Shown in pieces: positions 1 through 7,689 of a stretch of DNA of 14,086 nucleotides. The notes below the pieces were generated by a model. The model made no database searches. It had not been told where the DNA came from and worked only from the letters and a program-made list of their open reading frames with translations. The position numbers and the translations under genes were made by a program. The first letter of the stretch is position 1; the number at the start of each line of letters is the position of its first letter. The stretch comes from Archaeoglobus sp. JdFR-24 (GTDB lineage Archaea > Halobacteriota > Archaeoglobi > Archaeoglobales > Archaeoglobaceae): the NCBI GenBank assembly GCA_002011215.1, contig MTML01000005.1:1-14086 (forward strand). The letters run 5' to 3'.

Positions 1-359
1 ATGACGAATTTGGCTGTGCCTGTTTCATCTCCAATAAGTCCTACCTGTGAGATGCTGGGGCTTTCTGAATCCCAGAGCTGTATTACCTTAGCCTTGACTG
101 TTACCCACTTATCATTTTCAAGGGAGTCGAGCTTAACTTCAGGGCTATCGAAAACCATTTTCTCAGAAATGTTGGAAATGTTGTGGTTTCTTGCTATATG
201 GTTTAGGATTGTTCTGACAGATTCCTTTTCGGGGATTTTGAATTCGTGGATTAGCAGTTTAAGTTTGGCTAAAGTCTCTTCTTTTTCCTTCTGGCTTAAT
301 TCTATACCAATCTGGTTTAGTTTTTCGGATATTTTTTCCATTAGTTTTTCCAAATTCAT
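1..359 (-). CDS. rpa: Replication protein A (single-stranded DNA-binding), N-terminal part, cut by the window edge
   Basis: Archaeal replication protein A coats single-stranded DNA during replication and repair through OB-fold domains. The 119 visible codons start with a charged helical region (about residues 1-65), followed by the beginning of an OB fold. The segment WVTVKAKVIQLWD, then SQVGLIGDETGTAKFV, is the hallmark of the archaeal RPA family. The C-terminal part lies outside the window. The ATG at 357-359 is chosen because GGTGAT (363-368 on the minus strand) precedes it at Shine-Dalgarno distance; the 326-aa gene at 12935 uses the same arrangement. The gene is transcribed away from the BREX operon and appears to be a host gene at the island edge. 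Which RPA paralogue it is cannot be told from the fragment. Confidence 0.8.
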   Translation of the reverse strand, partial: MNLEKLMEKISEKLNQIGIELSQKEKEETLAKLKLLIHEFKIPEKESVRTILNHIARNHNISNISEKMVFDSPEVKLDSLENDKWVTVKAKVIQLWDSESPSISQVGLIGDETGTAKFV

Positions 360-416
360 AAAATCACCAATAGGGGTGGGGATGAGGGAAAAGAAGTGAG
401 ATGGATAGATTTCATG

Positions 417-435
417 TTATAATTCGGAATTATAA
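417..435. promoter_or_regulatory. Perfect palindrome overlapping the likely rpa promoter
   Basis: TTATAATTCGGAATTATAA is a perfect 9-bp inverted repeat around a single G. It lies about 60-75 nt upstream of the rpa ATG and contains TATA-like sequence on both strands, so it could be a TATA box, a dimeric repressor operator, or both. It is AT-rich, so chance remains possible. Confidence 0.35.
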
Positions 436-498
436 ATTTGCAAAATTTTAATTTTAGGTAGTTTTGGGATTCCATTGTTGATAATCCTTATACATACT

Positions 499-680
499 TC
501 AACCAACCCTGAAGTCTCTAAGCTGTTCTTCAACCTTTTAAATGTATTTCATATTCTACTTCTTTATCCTTCTTCTGCTAAAACCTTGCCATTCTCCAAG
601 ATGGATATGAGTTTTTCGGCTGATAGATCAATAGTTTTTTGTTTTGAATGGAGTTTAGCGGGATGTTTTTGAAAAAACAC
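499..680 (-). pseudogene. Frameshifted remnant of a small antitoxin-like protein
   Basis: No intact gene spans this stretch, but three minus-strand pieces in successive frames read like one small protein. Piece 1 (680-564, GTG start after a TAG) has LSAEKLISILENGKV and ends at TAA. Piece 2 (571-530) reads KEVEYEIHLK. Piece 3 (534-499) reads VEEQLRDFRVG. The junctions differ by one frame each, so two small indels would join them. Charged small proteins of this type, with an EVxYEIHLK strand followed by an amphipathic helix, recall archaeal antitoxin components. That assignment is from memory of the general pattern and is weak. No toxin partner is visible. The alternative is non-coding sequence with chance open frames. 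Confidence 0.35.
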
Positions 681-771
681 CTATTTGAAAAGTGTTGAAA
701 TTGGCAGAGAGGTGATTTTGGGGGCAGAAATTTTTTTGAGATACTACAGTTAATGTGAACCCAAAAAAAAG

Positions 772-784
772 AAACCATAAAATA
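772..784 (+). promoter_or_regulatory. BRE/TATA promoter of the BREX operon (leaderless)
   Basis: AAACC followed by ATAAAATA (777-784) resembles an archaeal BRE plus TATA box. Its centre is 30 nt before the brxP ATG at 810. Transcription would then begin a few bases before the ATG, and no Shine-Dalgarno sequence is present, consistent with a leaderless mRNA. The convergent gene at 13456 has a promoter of the same design. Confidence 0.45.
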
Positions 785-809
785 GTGGTACTAAGATAAA
801 GCAATAAAA

Positions 810-3125
810 ATGTACAGTGTGAAATGGGACAATGGCACGAAAGGAATTAGACTGATAACATCTGGAGATGGAGATGTTTCACCTTTGATTAGACCTGTAT
901 TCCACGAAGAACTCGATGTTTTTGGCTTTAACAGATACTGGAACTATCCTAAGTGTGAAAAGCCTCTCTTGTGGAGTGTAGGTAGATACTATTTCTACAG
1001 TGGAAATAAAGTAGCTCGTGTTAAGGGAGGGGGATTCTACGAAAGTCCAAAACTGGAGATTTTTGAAAAAAATCTTGAACTTGAACCAGTAGATGTAAAA
1101 GGTATGGTTAACAGAAATAGGGAGACTATGGAGGACATTGTACATACAACTTTGGATTTCATCAGTGAAGTTTATAATGCATACATCAACAAGGTGGATA
1201 AAGTTGTTGTCGCCTTTAGTGGGGGAAAGGACTCAACTGTGCTATTAGATCTAGTTCAAAGGGTCATAGCCCCTGATGACTTCATTGTAATGTTCAATGA
1301 TACTACAATGGAGTTATCTCTTACATACAAATACATTGAAACTATAAGGAATAAATATCCAAATCTTAAATTTATTACTGCTAAATACGAGAGACCAGCA
1401 ATTGAAATGTGGCGTGATGTGGGGATACCAAGTAAAATTCATAGGTGGTGTTGTACGATTTACAAAACTATGCCAACAATAAAAGCAATACAAAATCTTG
1501 TAAAAAAAGATGCTCCAAAAATTTTATTATATGATGGAATACGAGCTGATGAAAGCATTAACAGGGCTAAGCTATCTAATATAAGTAAGGGTAAACACTT
1601 ACAACAAATAAATGTTCATCCCATATTAGAATGGAATTCCGCAATAATTTACCTTTACGCATTTTTGAGAGGATTACCTCTAAATGATTTGTATAGATAT
1701 GGTATAATAAGAGTGGGTTGTGCAGTTTGTCCGTTTGGATCGAACTGGAAAGAGTTGGTACTTTGGCTAAAATTCAAAAATGAGATAAAGCCATATTTGG
1801 AGTTAGTAGAAAAATACGCTAAATTTAGGTGTAAAGGAACAGACATAAAAGATTTTATTCGGGATGGTGTATGGAAGAAGAGGATTGGTGGAGCGAGCCT
1901 AGGTGTTTCAGACAAAGTTAATATTATTGAAGAAAATGGACAAATTAAATTTACAGTGAAATTGCCGAATATAAATTCTTTCGCATGGTTTAAAACTGTA
2001 GGGAGGTTTACTGCAAATAATTCTTCTGGATACATCGAATTTAATGAGAAATGTTACAACTTCAATTTTAAATTAGAACCAAAAAAATTAGAGATTACTT
2101 TTGAGTCTAGATTACCGAAAGATATGCTTTTTTATCTCAAAAATTCTGCTTATAAAACTGCATATTGCATCAAATGCGGTACATGTGAGATAGAATGCCC
2201 AAAATCAGCCATAAAATTTAGAAAAACAATCGAAATAGACGAAGAAAAATGTATAAAGTGTCATAAATGTTTATCATTTATTGACAGGGGGTGTATTGTA
2301 GCTGACTCATATAGAATCAGTTCGGTGGTGGAGAAGATGAGTGGTAGGAGTCTTAGCAGATATAAATTTGGAATGCGTAAAGAATGGTTAGAGGAATTCC
2401 TCTCCAATCCAGAAAAATGGTGGGTTGAAAATAGTCTTGGACCAGTTCAGTTTGAAGCTATGAAATTCTGGCTTACTGATGCAGAGATAGTGTTCGTTAG
2501 AGAAGATAATGTAAGAATTTTGACAGAAGTTGGGAGATTGTTCAGAAAATTGGGTGTTAATAGCGTATCAACTTGGAATATCATCTGGGTGAATTTAACT
2601 GAGAATTCACCGTTGATCGAGTGGTATATTCAAAAATTAGAGTGGGGCAGTAGATTTAGTAAAGATGAGCTCTTTAATGCTTTGGGTGACAATTATCGAG
2701 ATAGAACAAAAAAGAATTTGATTAATACCTTATTTCAATTATTCAAATACACGCCCTTTGGTGAAGATCTTTCTTTGGGAATACCAATATATAAAGGCAA
2801 AAAAATAGATGGGATCGAAAAAAAAGGAATGCCAGTTTCTAAAGTAGATCCACTAGCTGTATTATATAGTTTGTACAGATATGCATCCAGAGTTAATAGA
2901 TACTATTTCACAGTATCAGAGCTATATGAAAACTCTTGTATTGGTGGACCTTATAAAATCTTTGGATTACAAAGACAGGAGTTAGAAAAAATTTTGGTAG
3001 GATTGAAAGAAAGATATAAAGATTTAATAACGGTTGAATTTTCAGCAGATTTAGACAACATAAATCTTAACGAAGAGGTAAGTAGCTTTGATATCCTTAG
3101 AATATACGAAGAAGATAAAAGATGA
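810..3125 (+). CDS. brxP: BREX type 4 BrxP: PAPS reductase-like PP-loop enzyme with ferredoxin insert and DUF4007-like C-terminus
   Basis: BrxP is the PAPS-reductase-domain protein that marks type 4 BREX; relatives such as DndC act in DNA phosphorothioation. The 771-aa protein has an N-terminal region (1-105) of the archaeal PAPS-reductase-like type. The PP-loop SGGKDST (137-143) binds ATP. RWCC (212-215) and GCAVCPFG (303-310) supply cysteines that could hold a cluster or carry sulfur. A di-cluster ferredoxin module follows, with Cys453, 456, 459, 463 and Cys481, 484, 487, 495. From about residue 515 (FGMRKEWLEEF) to the end the protein resembles DUF4007. The ATG at 810 lacks a ribosome site and fits leaderless initiation. 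It is the first gene of the operon. No cysteine desulfurase or separate electron donor lies nearby, so sulfur would have to come from the host. The family call is firm; the biochemical role is inferred. Confidence 0.85.
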   Translation: MYSVKWDNGTKGIRLITSGDGDVSPLIRPVFHEELDVFGFNRYWNYPKCEKPLLWSVGRYYFYSGNKVARVKGGGFYESPKLEIFEKNLELEPVDVKGMVNRNRETMEDIVHTTLDFISEVYNAYINKVDKVVVAFSGGKDSTVLLDLVQRVIAPDDFIVMFNDTTMELSLTYKYIETIRNKYPNLKFITAKYERPAIEMWRDVGIPSKIHRWCCTIYKTMPTIKAIQNLVKKDAPKILLYDGIRADESINRAKLSNISKGKHLQQINVHPILEWNSAIIYLYAFLRGLPLNDLYRYGIIRVGCAVCPFGSNWKELVLWLKFKNEIKPYLELVEKYAKFRCKGTDIKDFIRDGVWKKRIGGASLGVSDKVNIIEENGQIKFTVKLPNINSFAWFKTVGRFTANNSSGYIEFNEKCYNFNFKLEPKKLEITFESRLPKDMLFYLKNSAYKTAYCIKCGTCEIECPKSAIKFRKTIEIDEEKCIKCHKCLSFIDRGCIVADSYRISSVVEKMSGRSLSRYKFGMRKEWLEEFLSNPEKWWVENSLGPVQFEAMKFWLTDAEIVFVREDNVRILTEVGRLFRKLGVNSVSTWNIIWVNLTENSPLIEWYIQKLEWGSRFSKDELFNALGDNYRDRTKKNLINTLFQLFKYTPFGEDLSLGIPIYKGKKIDGIEKKGMPVSKVDPLAVLYSLYRYASRVNRYYFTVSELYENSCIGGPYKIFGLQRQELEKILVGLKERYKDLITVEFSADLDNINLNEEVSSFDILRIYEEDKR

Positions 3126-3196
3126 AAAAGTTTAGGGAATATAAATATTTTGGAATGTGTAAAGAATGGCCTGAATTCAACAAATTTGACTTTTAA
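3122..3196 (+). pseudogene. 24-codon echo of the DUF4007 start, ATGA-overlapping the brxP stop
   Basis: An ATG at 3122 overlaps the brxP stop (ATGA) and opens a 24-codon frame ending at TAA 3194-3196. Its middle, YKYFGMCKEW, matches YKFGMRKEW at residues 518-526 of BrxP, where the DUF4007-like region begins. The DNA agrees over 21 nt with one mismatch (3149-3169 against 2367-2387). TATAAA precedes both copies, with one extra in-frame codon in the downstream copy. Similarity then fades and the frame stops. A relic of a duplicated or recombined brxP/DUF4007 segment is the simplest reading; an expressed micropeptide is less likely. Confidence 0.4.
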
Positions 3197-3244
3197 ATTT
3201 CTTAAGATTTATTGAATAAAAAATCTAAAACATCCTACAACCTT

Positions 3245-3260
3245 TTTTGGAATTCCAAAA
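3245..3260. promoter_or_regulatory. 16-bp perfect palindrome in the brxP-brxC gap
   Basis: TTTTGGAATTCCAAAA is a perfect palindrome in the 277-nt gap between brxP and brxC. It could be an operator for a dimeric regulator or a short hairpin that reduces read-through. The rest of the gap (3197-3402) is AT-rich and holds no gene. TATA-like stretches at about 3309-3317 and 3371-3380 are possible internal promoter sites, but neither is convincing. Confidence 0.3.
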
Positions 3261-3402
3261 TATGAAGTTTGAAATAATTCTTGACCCTCGTTGAATGTCA
3301 TGGTCGACACAACATTATACTCCATGAACTATACCGAATTATCAACTAAAATCCGAAAATTTCATTTATGAGTATATTATCATTATATCGGGGGGTATTT
3401 AA

Positions 3403-6400
3403 ATGTTCAAAGGAAAATATTCCGACTATCTCAATATTGATAAAGATTTTCAGCCGGTTTTCAATGAAGAAATTGATAGAACTAAAAAGGAATTGTGGAA
3501 ATCTTTTATACCGCACGAGAACTTTTCAGAACTTCTTGAAATAACAATTAAAGCTCTTGATAGAGAGAAAATTTCGGATATGAGGTCTATTTGGCTATTT
3601 GGATCATACGGCACTGGAAAAACCCATGCAGTTTTTGTTCTTAAACACCTGTTAGAAGATGAAGATGATGAAGTTGAAGATTACATAATCAAGAGAGGAT
3701 TAGATAAATTTTTGAGCGACAAGCTTAGGGCTATAAGGCAGAATGAAAAAGTTTTAGTTGTTTTTAAAAGTGGTGCTGGACATGTTGATAAACCTTCCAA
3801 ATTACTCTTAGAAATTCAAGATACCATATATAGAGCATATGTAAAATACCTAACGCAAAAAGGTATTGAATATGCCCCAACAGAAACTGAGATTCAACTC
3901 TTAAGAGAACGCCTTGAAGATAAAGTGATTAACTGGAATCTACTTATAGAAAAATATAATCTTAAACTAAAAGAGGTAACATCCTTAGACGACTTAAAGA
4001 AAAAATTAAGCGAAGAACAACCAGATTTTGACTTTATAGGGAGACTGCTCGAAGTATTAGAAGAAGAAGGCATAATTATAAAATTCGACACTAAACGCTT
4101 GAAAGAATGGATAAAAGAAATATTTAACACAAATCATGTTTCGAGGATAGTGTTTATTTGGGATGAATTTTCTGGATTCTTTAAACCGGGAGCGCCATTG
4201 GACACTCTTCAAGAAATTGCTCACCTTACGCAAGAGGTTCCATTCTATTTACTGATTGTTACCCATAGACGTCCTGAACACTGGACTCAGACACTTACTG
4301 AAGACGTCAGTAAATTGAAAGATAGATTCCACTATATCCACTACTTAATGGAGCCTAATACTATTTACCAGCTAATTTCTAACGTTGTTTATCCCAAGAA
4401 AGATGAAATCTGGAGTTCTGAATCTGAAAAAATCTGGCAAATCTTAGAGTTCAATTTCTCTTTACTTCAAAACGATATTCAAGAGTTAATTGGATTTGAA
4501 GGGAACGTAAATTTAGAAACTTTCAAAAGATTACTTCCAATACATCCGTATTCGGCATTTATCTCTTCAAGAATTGTAGAAAATTTTGGTTCAACCCAAA
4601 GAACATTATTTCAGTTTCTAAAAACAGAAGAAAAAGCATCCTTTCCAGAGTTTCTAAGAGAGTATCCAACAGACGATTACTACTTACTTACTCCTGATTT
4701 CTTGTGGGATTACTTCTTTGTAAATAGCCGAGAGATTAGTGAATTTCATCCTGAAGTCATTACGATTCTCAACTACTGGAATTCTTGGAAAGACCATCTG
4801 GAGAACGAAGAAGAGCGGCGAGTACTTAAATTTGTCCTGCTTCTGATAACCCTAAATCAGAGAATCCAAACTAACGAAAAAATTCTTAGACCTTTTTATT
4901 CTACTATTGAGGTTGCTTTTTCAGGAGTACCTGTTTACAGACGTTTGAATCAAATTTTGGATAGCCTAACTAAAAAACAAGTTTTGAAGGAACTAAAAAC
5001 TACAACAGACAAAGAATACTTAATACTAACTCATGAAATAGATCATAAAGATTTAGAGAGAGTAAAAAAAGATTTCTCAGACTTCAGTAAATTTATCAAA
5101 AGTATTAGAAGTGAGATTGAAGATATAGGAATACACAGACGTGTGCAAACAAAAGTAGTAAGTTCTGAAGATATCTTAAAGGATAGAATTCCAAAGATAG
5201 AAGTTGCCACATATCAGATTCCTTTGATTTTAACAGTAATGAGAGAGATGGAGAGAGTCGAAGACCTCAAAAAGAGAATCGAAGAACTGGCAAATCAACA
5301 CCCAAATACACTTTTTGTTATCTCATATATTGAGTTTGGTTCTCAAGAGTGGAATTCAGTTATTGAAAATTTAGCCTACGAAGAATTGTTCAGGAAGTCT
5401 AATAAAGAAAAAGAGGCAAAGTTGTACAGAGACCAAGTTAACGAGATAACAAGAAAATGGTTAGATAGAGTCATAGCTGGTAGATTTGGCGTTATAACAA
5501 AAATTGGAGTTGATGATGCGATTATAAGAGATGATAATATTAGTGGACTTGAAGGATTAAGAAGTTTTTCGAAAGAGATTGTAGAGAAAATATTCCCCTA
5601 CGGATTAGATAATTTAATTCTTAATGAACCTTTATGGGTTGTACAAAACAGCAAAGAAGGACTTGAGGTGGGTCTTCTCCATTTTAAGAGCAAAGTAACA
5701 AAACATAAATGGGCCGCACTATACGAGAGATTTGTCGAAAAAGATAGAATACTGGACTTTGATGGAAACTTTACAGCAGAAGGTTTGCTAAAACGAAACT
5801 ATCCTCTCTGCAAAATGAGAGAGGCTGTGAAAAGATTATTCGATGAAACTGAAAGTGTAAGCCTTTTTGATGTTTGGGGAATGTTACAGGAACCCCCATT
5901 TGGGTTATACAACTCGCCACTAGCTTCATTTGTTTTAGGTTTAGTCATGAGAGATTACTCTAAAGGATACTTTGCAACGGACGGTAATATAGTAGAAGAA
6001 GTCTCTCCACAAGGAATGGTCAATTACTTATTGGATACAATTAGAGGGCATAAAGAATGGAAATTACAGAAGTTAAGTCCAGAACAAGAGTTATTTTGCA
6101 AAACAGCTAGAACTATTTTTAAACTTAGTGATGAAAGAGCAAGAGCACCAAAAAGTGTTATTATTAGTATCCGAAATAAAATAAAAACCGAATTTAAATA
6201 TCCCTTGTGGGTTTTGAAATACACAATCGAACAAGAAAGAAATCTCGATTTTGAGGATTTAAATTCCAGTTCAATCTTGTTGTTAGATACTTTGGATTCG
6301 ATTATAAAAGAAATACCTGAAGAGAACGCGAAAATAACTCTGACAGAAGACACGAAAGATAAAATAGAAAGGTTTGTAAGTCTAATTAACCAGTTAAATG

Positions 6401-7689
6401 AATACGACAAAAAGCTGGTAGTTGATAAATTAAAAGGTTATGCTATTCCTGAAAAATTTGAGGTTGGATTCAAGGAATTTGTTTCAAGGAGCTTTTTAAA
6501 CCATAATTTCAAAAAACCGGAGGATTTGTCATACACACTATTAGAACAAAAGTTCAGAGACAGAATGCAAGAAGAACCATGGGCATGGGATGAAGAAAAA
6601 GCAAAGAAAGTTTTGAAAGATATGGTTATTGAAATGGAAATCTCAATAATATTATCGGAATGTATAGGAGTAAGAGATTATTTCATGGATGATCTTACTG
6701 GTTCTTTCCACAATAAAGTTCAAAAAACTGAAATTTTACCTTTATGGTTTTACAAATATCATCCATCGGTTAACAGAGAAATTGAGAGTGTGATTGTTCT
6801 AATAGATAAATTGAATGAGGTTGATGTCAATTCTTACAGAAGTTTTAGCTTTACAGAGTTTTTGGAACTATTAGTAGAAACTAAAGAAGAAATTAAAAAA
6901 ATATTTAGTGAACAAGATGTAACCATTAGATCATGGGTTTTAGATAATATCGGCAGTAATTTGATCGACGAAGAGTTGGAAATCCTTATTAGAAAAATTA
7001 AGAAATTATTTTCTGAGAATCCAGAAATTAATGAGTCTCAACTTTTAGACTTATCAAGAAAATTATTAAATGAGCTAAAAATAACATCACTAAAAAATGG
7101 ATTGAAAAGAAAGCTCGAAGAAATTTTTGGAACTTCAGATATCTCAAAGTTTTATCGTGAGTCTTTTATACCTCTTGTCGTTGTAAAATATTTACCAGAG
7201 TTTAAAAATTTCAATTTACCAGTAGACTTAACTTTGGATGAATTTTTGAAAGATTTGATAAAATTTGAAAAGCTTTCAAAAGATAAGTTAGAAACGTATT
7301 TAGTCATTCTGGAGAATAATTTTGAAATACTGAAAACTTTAAAACATCCTGAAACACCACATAGGCTCCTTAAAGCCTTCTTAAGTAAGGACTGGATTGG
7401 AAGACTGTTTAACGAAGATGACTTAGAAGATTTCAAAAGCTATTTGATAAATAAATTAAGTGGAAAAGTAGAACTTTGGAATGAAATGGAAATCAGAAAC
7501 GCCTTTATGGATTGGAGATCTTTAAAATATAAAGATAGATTTTATCCGCGAATGGTGGACATTATAGACAATATGGGTGAAAATGAAGCTAAAAATTTGA
7601 TTAGAAAAATAATAGAATACCCAGATATTGGTCTTAAAGTTTTGGAGATCTTCAGAGAGGCGAATCAAAATGCAAAAAGAGAAAATTGA
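3403..7689 (+). CDS. brxC: BREX type 4 BrxC: large P-loop ATPase
   Basis: BrxC/PglY proteins are very large P-loop ATPases found in every BREX type and required for defence; the exact reaction is not settled. This 1428-aa protein carries Walker A GSYGTGKT (67-74), Walker B RIVFIWDEF (248-256, acidic pair Asp254-Glu255) and a sensor-like LLIVTHR (283-289). This is an AAA+/STAND-like ATPase module of about 400 residues. The rest is a long, charged, mainly helical region without recognisable catalytic motifs, suitable for multimer or DNA contacts. The ATG at 3403 follows a run of six G (3390-3395) at Shine-Dalgarno distance, so unlike brxP this gene looks leadered. Its end overlaps pglZ by 20 nt, which implies coupled translation. 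No signal peptide or membrane segment is evident. Position and domain support the BrxC assignment. Confidence 0.8.
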   Translation: MFKGKYSDYLNIDKDFQPVFNEEIDRTKKELWKSFIPHENFSELLEITIKALDREKISDMRSIWLFGSYGTGKTHAVFVLKHLLEDEDDEVEDYIIKRGLDKFLSDKLRAIRQNEKVLVVFKSGAGHVDKPSKLLLEIQDTIYRAYVKYLTQKGIEYAPTETEIQLLRERLEDKVINWNLLIEKYNLKLKEVTSLDDLKKKLSEEQPDFDFIGRLLEVLEEEGIIIKFDTKRLKEWIKEIFNTNHVSRIVFIWDEFSGFFKPGAPLDTLQEIAHLTQEVPFYLLIVTHRRPEHWTQTLTEDVSKLKDRFHYIHYLMEPNTIYQLISNVVYPKKDEIWSSESEKIWQILEFNFSLLQNDIQELIGFEGNVNLETFKRLLPIHPYSAFISSRIVENFGSTQRTLFQFLKTEEKASFPEFLREYPTDDYYLLTPDFLWDYFFVNSREISEFHPEVITILNYWNSWKDHLENEEERRVLKFVLLLITLNQRIQTNEKILRPFYSTIEVAFSGVPVYRRLNQILDSLTKKQVLKELKTTTDKEYLILTHEIDHKDLERVKKDFSDFSKFIKSIRSEIEDIGIHRRVQTKVVSSEDILKDRIPKIEVATYQIPLILTVMREMERVEDLKKRIEELANQHPNTLFVISYIEFGSQEWNSVIENLAYEELFRKSNKEKEAKLYRDQVNEITRKWLDRVIAGRFGVITKIGVDDAIIRDDNISGLEGLRSFSKEIVEKIFPYGLDNLILNEPLWVVQNSKEGLEVGLLHFKSKVTKHKWAALYERFVEKDRILDFDGNFTAEGLLKRNYPLCKMREAVKRLFDETESVSLFDVWGMLQEPPFGLYNSPLASFVLGLVMRDYSKGYFATDGNIVEEVSPQGMVNYLLDTIRGHKEWKLQKLSPEQELFCKTARTIFKLSDERARAPKSVIISIRNKIKTEFKYPLWVLKYTIEQERNLDFEDLNSSSILLLDTLDSIIKEIPEENAKITLTEDTKDKIERFVSLINQLNEYDKKLVVDKLKGYAIPEKFEVGFKEFVSRSFLNHNFKKPEDLSYTLLEQKFRDRMQEEPWAWDEEKAKKVLKDMVIEMEISIILSECIGVRDYFMDDLTGSFHNKVQKTEILPLWFYKYHPSVNREIESVIVLIDKLNEVDVNSYRSFSFTEFLELLVETKEEIKKIFSEQDVTIRSWVLDNIGSNLIDEELEILIRKIKKLFSENPEINESQLLDLSRKLLNELKITSLKNGLKRKLEEIFGTSDISKFYRESFIPLVVVKYLPEFKNFNLPVDLTLDEFLKDLIKFEKLSKDKLETYLVILENNFEILKTLKHPETPHRLLKAFLSKDWIGRLFNEDDLEDFKSYLINKLSGKVELWNEMEIRNAFMDWRSLKYKDRFYPRMVDIIDNMGENEAKNLIRKIIEYPDIGLKVLEIFREANQNAKREN

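Noticed and set aside
1..399. Plus-strand open frame of 132 codons
   Set aside because: It is antisense to rpa; its Ser/Phe/Leu-rich product is typical of a shadow of a Lys/Glu-rich gene.
475..672. Plus-strand 65-codon frame and the overlapping minus-strand frame 578-778
   Set aside because: Neither has a start signal or family resemblance, and both cross the antitoxin-like debris in other frames.
709..755. GAGGTGATTTTG at the left seam, resembling the rpa and 12935 start signals, followed by an 11-codon frame
   Set aside because: TTG start, only 11 codons and no resemblance to anything; may be part of the debris but cannot be supported as a gene.
7628..7669. Longer pglZ from TTG 7628
   Set aside because: It would add 14 residues buried in brxC without a ribosome site; the ATG at 7670 has one.
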